From DATILI01 sp035476635 (GTDB lineage: Bacteria > Pseudomonadota > Gammaproteobacteria > Burkholderiales > Burkholderiaceae_C): 54,564 nucleotides of DNA. Under the pieces are notes generated by a model that saw only the letters and a list, made by a program, of their open reading frames with translations, did no database searches and was not told the DNA's origin. A program made the translations under genes and the position numbers. Each line of letters starts with the position of its first letter. The first letter of the stretch is position 1. The stretch is from the NCBI GenBank assembly GCA_035476635.1, contig DATILI010000069.1, positions 1 through 54,564 on the forward strand, read 5' to 3'. Below, one piece after another: positions 50,251-54,564 of this stretch.

Positions 50251-51189
50251 ATGTCCGACCTGATCCTGCACCACTACCCGACCTCGCCATTTTCCGAGAA
50301 GATCCGCCTGATCCTGGGCTACAAGAAGCTGGCCTGGAAGTCGGTGGTCATCCCCAGCATCCTGCCCAAGCCCGATGTCGTGGCGCTCACCGGCGGCTAC
50401 CGCAAGACGCCATTCCTGCAGGTCTGCGCCGACATCTATTGCGACAGCGCCCTGATCTGCGACGTGCTGGAACACCGCCAACCGGCCCCCACGCTTTATC
50501 CGGAACACAACAAGGGCGTGGCCCGCGTGCTCGCCCAGTGGGCCGACACCACGCTGTTCTGGGCCGCCATGGCCTACACGCTGCAACCCAAGGGCGCGGC
50601 CACCATGTTCGACGGCGCGCCGCCGGACGCGGCCAAGGCGTTCGTCGAAGACCGCAAGGCCATGCGCGTGAACATGACGCAGCTGCGCACCGGCGACGCC
50701 ACAGCCGCCTACCATAGCTACCTGCGCCGCTTGGCCAACATGGTCGAAGAGCATCCGTTCCTGCTGGGCGCCACACCCTGCGTGGCCGATTTCGCCGCCT
50801 ACCACCCGCTGTGGTTCAGCCGCGTGCGCGTGCCCGTCATGGCCGGCATCCTGGACCACACGCCTGGCGTGCTGGCGTGGATGGACCGCATGGCAGCATT
50901 CGGGCAAGGCACGATGGAGAAATTCTCCGCCGCCGAGGCCATCGCCGTGGCCACCCAGTCCAAACCCTTGCCGCTGGCCGATGAACCATTCATGGACGAG
51001 CACGGTATTGCGCTGGGCAGCCGGGTGACCGTCACGGCCGAGAGCTTCGGCAACGAACCGACCGAAGGCGAGCTGCTCGCCGCCACGCGCATGCACTACA
51101 CGCTGCGCCGCACGGACGAACGCGCCGGCACCGTGCATGTGCATTTCCCGCGTATCGGCTATGTGCTGAAAAAGGCCGACGCCGCATGA
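50251..51189 (+). CDS. Glutathione S-transferase family protein with C-terminal extension
   Basis: 312 aa. N-terminal thioredoxin-like domain (LHHYPTSPFSEKIRLILGYK) and helical GST domain to about 215. The remaining 95 or so residues (from about LADEPFMDEHG) are beta-rich and beyond the usual 200-230 aa length. AAAGGAGAACCC precedes the ATG; the stop overlaps the SDR start by 4 bases. Confidence 0.9.
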   Translation: MSDLILHHYPTSPFSEKIRLILGYKKLAWKSVVIPSILPKPDVVALTGGYRKTPFLQVCADIYCDSALICDVLEHRQPAPTLYPEHNKGVARVLAQWADTTLFWAAMAYTLQPKGAATMFDGAPPDAAKAFVEDRKAMRVNMTQLRTGDATAAYHSYLRRLANMVEEHPFLLGATPCVADFAAYHPLWFSRVRVPVMAGILDHTPGVLAWMDRMAAFGQGTMEKFSAAEAIAVATQSKPLPLADEPFMDEHGIALGSRVTVTAESFGNEPTEGELLAATRMHYTLRRTDERAGTVHVHFPRIGYVLKKADAA

Positions 51190-52103
51190 TCCAGGATTTC
51201 CAGGGCAAGACTGCCGTGCTGACCGGCGCGGCTTCCGGTTTCGGCCTCGAATGCGCCCGCATCGGTGCGCGGCTGGGCATGAACCTGGTGCTCGCCGACG
51301 TGCAGCAGGATGCGCTGGACAAGGCGGCCGCCGAGATCGAAGGCCTGGGCGCGGCTGTGCTCGCGTTTCGTCTCGATGTGTCCAAGGCCGAGCAGGTGCA
51401 GGCCCTGGCCGACGCCACCGTCCAGCGTTTCGGCGCGCCGCATTTCGTGTTCAACAATGCGGGCGTCGCCTCCGGCGGGCTGGTCTGGGAGCAGACGCTC
51501 AAGGACTGGGAGTGGCTGGTTGGCGTGAACCTCATGGGCGTGGCCCATGGCGTGCGCGTGTTCACGCCGCTGATGCTGGCCGCCGCTGCCAAGGACCCGG
51601 CGTGGCGCGGCCATATCACCAACACCGCAAGCATGGCGGGCATGGTCAACATGCCCAATATGGGCGTGTACAACGTCACCAAGCACGCCGTTGTGGCCTT
51701 GAGCGAGACCCTGTACCAGGACCTGCGCCTGGTGACCGACCAAATCGGCGCGAGCGTGCTCTGCCCTTACTTCGTACCCACCGGCATCCACGACAGCGCA
51801 CGCAACCGGCCCGCGGAAGCCAGCGATGCCGACGCGCGGCCCACCCGCAGCCAGCTGATCGCGCAAGCCCTGGCCGGCAAGGCCGTCGGCTCGGGCAAGG
51901 TGAGCGCGGCCGAGGTGGCTCAGAAGGTCTTCGATGCCGTCAGCGGCAACCGCTTTTACGTCTTCAGCCACCCGCACGCCTTGAGTGCGGTGCAAACACG
52001 CATGGAAGACGCGATGCAAGGGCGCAATCCGTCCGACCCGTTCGCCTACAAGCCCGAGATCGGCGAACGCCTGAAGGCGGACCTGCGGGCGGTGCCCGAC
52101 TAG
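51186..52103 (+). CDS. SDR family oxidoreductase
   Basis: 305 aa. TGAASGFG cofactor motif (13-20), NNAG (90-93), S149, Y162 and K166. The last 35 residues extend beyond the core SDR domain (VQTRMEDAMQGRNPSDPF), as in many larger SDRs acting on hydrophobic alcohols. Translationally coupled to the GST gene. Confidence 0.93.
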   Translation: MIQDFQGKTAVLTGAASGFGLECARIGARLGMNLVLADVQQDALDKAAAEIEGLGAAVLAFRLDVSKAEQVQALADATVQRFGAPHFVFNNAGVASGGLVWEQTLKDWEWLVGVNLMGVAHGVRVFTPLMLAAAAKDPAWRGHITNTASMAGMVNMPNMGVYNVTKHAVVALSETLYQDLRLVTDQIGASVLCPYFVPTGIHDSARNRPAEASDADARPTRSQLIAQALAGKAVGSGKVSAAEVAQKVFDAVSGNRFYVFSHPHALSAVQTRMEDAMQGRNPSDPFAYKPEIGERLKADLRAVPD

Positions 52104-52110
52104 GCCTCGG

Positions 52111-52683
52111 ATGTCCTCGCCCACTGCGCTTGGCCATTGCCTGTTCGACACGGCGATCGGCACCTGCGCCATCGCCTGGGGCGAGCAGGGCCTGGTCTGC
52201 GTGCAGTTGCCGGAAGCCGGCGCGTTGCGCACGCGTGCACGGATGCAGCGGCGCTGTCCGCTGGCGCCTGAAGCCGCGCCGCCACCTGAAGTTCAGATGG
52301 CGATCCGACGCATCACGGCGCTGTTGCTTGGCGAGCGCGACGATCTGCGCGACCTGCTGCTGGACATGCGCGGTGTGCCGCCGTTTCACCAGAAGGTCTA
52401 CGCCGTGGCCCGCGCCATTGCGCCCGGCCGCATACTGACCTATGGCGACGTGGCCGCACAGATCGGCGAGCCCGGTGCGGCGCGTGCCGTGGGCCAGGCG
52501 CTGGGGCACAACCCGTTCGCGCCTGTGGTGCCGTGCCACCGCGTGCTGGCGGCCGGCAGCCGCTCGGGCGGCTTCTCGGCCAACGGCGGCGTTGCCACCA
52601 AGCTGCGCATGCTGCAGATTGAAGGCGCGCAGATCGGCGGAGCACCGGGCCTGTTCGATGACGAATTTGCGCCGCCGGACTAA
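52111..52683 (+). CDS. ogt: Methylated-DNA-protein-cysteine methyltransferase
   Basis: 190 aa. Active-site PCHRV with C142, arginine finger region ARAVGQALGHNP, and GRILTYGDVAAQIG for DNA binding. It removes O6-alkyl groups from guanine in a suicide reaction. No Ada-type N-terminal zinc domain. Start 7 bases after the SDR stop; 12 bases before an AraC-family regulator gene. Confidence 0.95.
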   Translation: MSSPTALGHCLFDTAIGTCAIAWGEQGLVCVQLPEAGALRTRARMQRRCPLAPEAAPPPEVQMAIRRITALLLGERDDLRDLLLDMRGVPPFHQKVYAVARAIAPGRILTYGDVAAQIGEPGAARAVGQALGHNPFAPVVPCHRVLAAGSRSGGFSANGGVATKLRMLQIEGAQIGGAPGLFDDEFAPPD

Positions 52684-52695
52684 ACTGGCGGAACC

Positions 52696-53619
52696 ATGCT
52701 GACCACCCAAGAGCTGCAGACCGGCCCCATCCGCGTGGTGGACTACCGTTGCAGCGCCGGGCCCGATGCCAAGCCCTTCACCGAGCTGCATGAAGGCTAC
52801 TCGGTCTCGTACGTGCGCAAGGGCAGCTTCGGCTATCGGGTGCGCGGCAGTGCGTATGAACTGGTGGCCGGCTCGGTGCTGGTGGGCCACCCGGGCGACG
52901 AATTCATGTGCACGCACGACCACCATGTCTGCGGCGACGAATGCCTGGCATTTCATCTTTCGCCGGGCTTTGTCGACTTGATTGGCGGCGACAGCGAAAC
53001 CTGGCGCACCGGCGGCCTGCCGCCTTTGCCCGAGCTCATGGTGCTGGGCGAACTCGCCCAGGCCGCCGCCCAGGGCCAAAGCGATGCCGGCCTGGAAGAG
53101 ATCGGCTTGTGGTTCGCGGCGCGTTTTGTGGAGGTGGTCTCGGGCAAGCGGCCCGAGCCCCAGCCGGCGGGCGTGCGCGACCGCCAGCGCGCCGTGGAGG
53201 CCGCCATGTGGATCCACGCGCACTCGCACGAAGACATCGCGCTGGAACGCGTGGCCGGTGCGGCGGGATTGAGCCCGTTTCACTTTCTGCGGCTGTTTTC
53301 GCGCGTGCTCGGCGTTACGCCGCACCAGTACCTGGTGCGCTCGCGGCTGCGGCATGCGGCGCGGCTCCTGTCTGAAGACGACCGGCCGGTGACCGATGTC
53401 GCCCTGGATGTGGGATTTGCCGACCTCAGCAATTTCGTGCGCAGCTTTCACCGCGCGGCCGGCGTCTCCCCGCGTGGTTTTCGCCAGGCTGCAAGAAGAA
53501 AGGGCTTGAAGGGCGACCGCAATATTCTCCAAGAACGCATTGCCGCACTGGTCGATGATGGCCGCCTGACCAACCCATCGAGCAGGAAATCATCACCATG
53601 TACGACCACATCGGACTAA
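52696..53619 (+). CDS. AraC family transcriptional regulator
   Basis: 307 aa. Cupin-like sensor N-terminus (about 1-130, SVSYVRKGSFGYRVRG, LVAGSVLVGHPGDEF) and C-terminal double helix-turn-helix (about 175-275, LERVAGAAGLSPFHFLRLF, VTDVALDVGFADLSNFVRSFHRAAG). Its last 7 codons overlap the start of the VOC gene. In the Ada protein an AraC-type domain and an Ogt domain are one polypeptide; here they are adjacent genes. Confidence 0.92.
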   Translation: MLTTQELQTGPIRVVDYRCSAGPDAKPFTELHEGYSVSYVRKGSFGYRVRGSAYELVAGSVLVGHPGDEFMCTHDHHVCGDECLAFHLSPGFVDLIGGDSETWRTGGLPPLPELMVLGELAQAAAQGQSDAGLEEIGLWFAARFVEVVSGKRPEPQPAGVRDRQRAVEAAMWIHAHSHEDIALERVAGAAGLSPFHFLRLFSRVLGVTPHQYLVRSRLRHAARLLSEDDRPVTDVALDVGFADLSNFVRSFHRAAGVSPRGFRQAARRKGLKGDRNILQERIAALVDDGRLTNPSSRKSSPCTTTSD

Positions 53620-53957
53620 AAGTCAACGACCTCGCAGCGAGCATCCGCTTTTACGAAGCAGCGCTCGCACCCCTGGGCCATGTGCTGGGCTCGCACGACG
53701 ACAGCTATGCCGGCATCGGCCCGCCCGGCGCGCCCGCGCTGTGGCTGTACGCCGCCAAGGGCAGCAAGGGGCCTGGCACGCACATCGCGTTTCGCGCAGC
53801 CAGCCACGAAGCGGTGAAAGCCTTCTACCAGGCCGGCCTCAAGGCCGGAGCCAGCGACAACGGCGGCCCTGGCCCGCGCGCCGACTACAGCCCGACCTAC
53901 TACGCGGCCTTCTTGATCGACCCCGACGGCAACAACGTCGAAGCTGTGTGCCTTTGA
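53598..53957 (+). CDS. VOC family protein (single glyoxalase-like domain)
   Basis: 119 aa. Start YDHIGLKVNDLAASIRFYEAALAPLGH and end AFLIDPDGNNVEAV with the glyoxalase-type ligand positions (H4, E116). It could act in detoxification, in keeping with the upstream GST and Ogt genes. AGGAAATC precedes the ATG, which lies inside the end of the AraC gene. Confidence 0.9.
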   Translation: MYDHIGLKVNDLAASIRFYEAALAPLGHVLGSHDDSYAGIGPPGAPALWLYAAKGSKGPGTHIAFRAASHEAVKAFYQAGLKAGASDNGGPGPRADYSPTYYAAFLIDPDGNNVEAVCL

Positions 53958-53989
53958 TTGGCCAGTTCTGTCCTCAACGGATCAAGACC

Positions 53990-54382
53990 ATGGCAACCAT
54001 CTACAAGGAATTCATCGTGGAAACGGGCGTCGACCAAGCCTGGGACGCGCTGCGCGATTTCGGCGCCGTACACCAGCGCCTCGCGCCCGGCTTCGTCACC
54101 GATTGCCGCATGGAAGAGGGCGCCAGAGTCGTGACCTTTGCCAATGGCGCGGTGGCGCGTGAAGTGCTGGTCGGCGTGGACGAAGCCGCCCGCCGGCTCT
54201 GCTACTCGGTGGTCGGCGGCAAGGCCACGCACCACAACGCCTCCGCGCAGGTGTTTGCCGAGGGCGTTGGCCGCACGCGCTTTGTCTGGATCACCGACGT
54301 ATTGCCGCACGAGCATGCCATGTTCATCGAGGCGATGATGGGGCAGGGCATCGAGGTGATGAAGAAGGCGCTGCGGCGGTAG
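53990..54382 (+). CDS. SRPBCC family protein
   Basis: 130 aa polyketide-cyclase/START-like fold: N-terminal strand with IYKEFIVETGVDQAWDALRDFGAVHQRLAPG, C-terminal long helix (FIEAMMGQGIEVMKKALR). Likely binds a hydrophobic small molecule. It follows the VOC gene by 32 bases and is the last clear gene in the window. Confidence 0.88.
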   Translation: MATIYKEFIVETGVDQAWDALRDFGAVHQRLAPGFVTDCRMEEGARVVTFANGAVAREVLVGVDEAARRLCYSVVGGKATHHNASAQVFAEGVGRTRFVWITDVLPHEHAMFIEAMMGQGIEVMKKALRR

Positions 54383-54564
54383 GCAAGACCTGACCAGTTG
54401 AGGACGGAGCAAGGTATCAAACCAGCCTACGGATCGGCTTCTTGCGCCAGACCATCTGGACGTCGGTACCAGCACGGTGCCGCTGGCACGCATGACGCCG
54501 CTGTCCGTGATGGCGCGTAACGTCGAATCCGATTAAGCCGCTTTACGCTTGCGGTTCATGACAC
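54383..54564. other. Right edge, no confident gene
   Basis: A minus-strand frame entering from the right edge ends at 54533 with a basic tail (NRKRKAA then stop), which may be the C-terminus of a protein encoded beyond the window. A short motif GTTGAGGACGGAGC (54397-54410) resembles the start of the 50 bp repeat at 12571. I cannot identify anything more. Confidence 0.35.

Noticed and set aside
54397..54564. Insertion sequence end at the right edge
   Set aside because: Short basic C-terminal-like peptide and a 14-base repeat-like motif are not enough; no terminal inverted repeat or transposase domain is visible.

Overview
The window is GC-rich chromosomal DNA of a betaproteobacterium, most likely order Burkholderiales and family Comamonadaceae (Polaromonas, Variovorax or Rhodoferax-like). 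This rests on a Bug-type tripartite tricarboxylate receptor, the pepA-holC / lptF-lptG arrangement, flhDC master regulators, several complete Liv-type (HAAT) ABC transporter parts and many acyl-CoA genes. I saw no rRNA, tRNA or CRISPR array.

Layout. (1) 1-867: left edge with the N-terminus of an ORF6N-domain protein (accessory/phage-type), a hypothetical ORF and a poorly coding stretch. (2) 868-7527, minus strand: a tight six-gene operon coding for a molybdenum hydroxylase (large subunit; 2Fe-2S subunit; FAD subunit fused to a CoxG domain), an atypical DHDPS-superfamily lyase, a genuine-looking 3-hydroxyanthranilate 3,4-dioxygenase and an aspartate-dehydrogenase-family enzyme. A LysR regulator is divergent, followed by a Bug solute receptor and a type I extradiol dioxygenase (7611-10582). 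Together these look like a catabolic locus for an amino-aromatic or N-heteroaromatic acid that I cannot match to a described pathway. (3) 10583-13618: DKNYY lipoprotein, methionine-type aminotransferase, a 2 x 50 bp tandem repeat, CysB. (4) 13694-18580: housekeeping block cbiX-lptG-lptF divergent from pepA-holC. (5) 18763-21189: solitary Liv receptor with strong terminator, flhDC, and a 312 bp intergenic region with three perfect dyads. (6) 21190-31780: serine hydrolase, AraC regulator, DUF1624 membrane protein, the selO-msrB-yciB-bolA-parvulin run, AraC regulator divergent from a lipoprotein carboxylesterase, Crp/Fnr regulator. (7) 31961-54382: about 22 kb entirely on the plus strand: acyl-CoA ligase, a five-part HAAT transporter, bifunctional beta-oxidation protein, M20 hydrolase, thiolase, acyl-CoA dehydrogenase, SDR, thioesterase, MDR reductase, AidB-like flavoprotein, GST, SDR, Ogt, AraC regulator, VOC and SRPBCC proteins.

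How they work together. Region 7 reads as carboxylic-acid uptake (HAAT), activation (CoA ligase) and beta-oxidation, running into an alkylation/electrophile-defence-like set (AidB, GST, Ogt). Within it the transporter operon is interrupted between livG and livF by a 362 bp block made of two inverted copies of a structured repeat, and LivF has arginine in place of the Walker A lysine. Another structured repeat fills the thiolase/acyl-CoA dehydrogenase gap.

Limits. Everything here is from reading sequence and translated frames; no database search was run. Family names are by motif recognition, substrate assignments are mostly inference.
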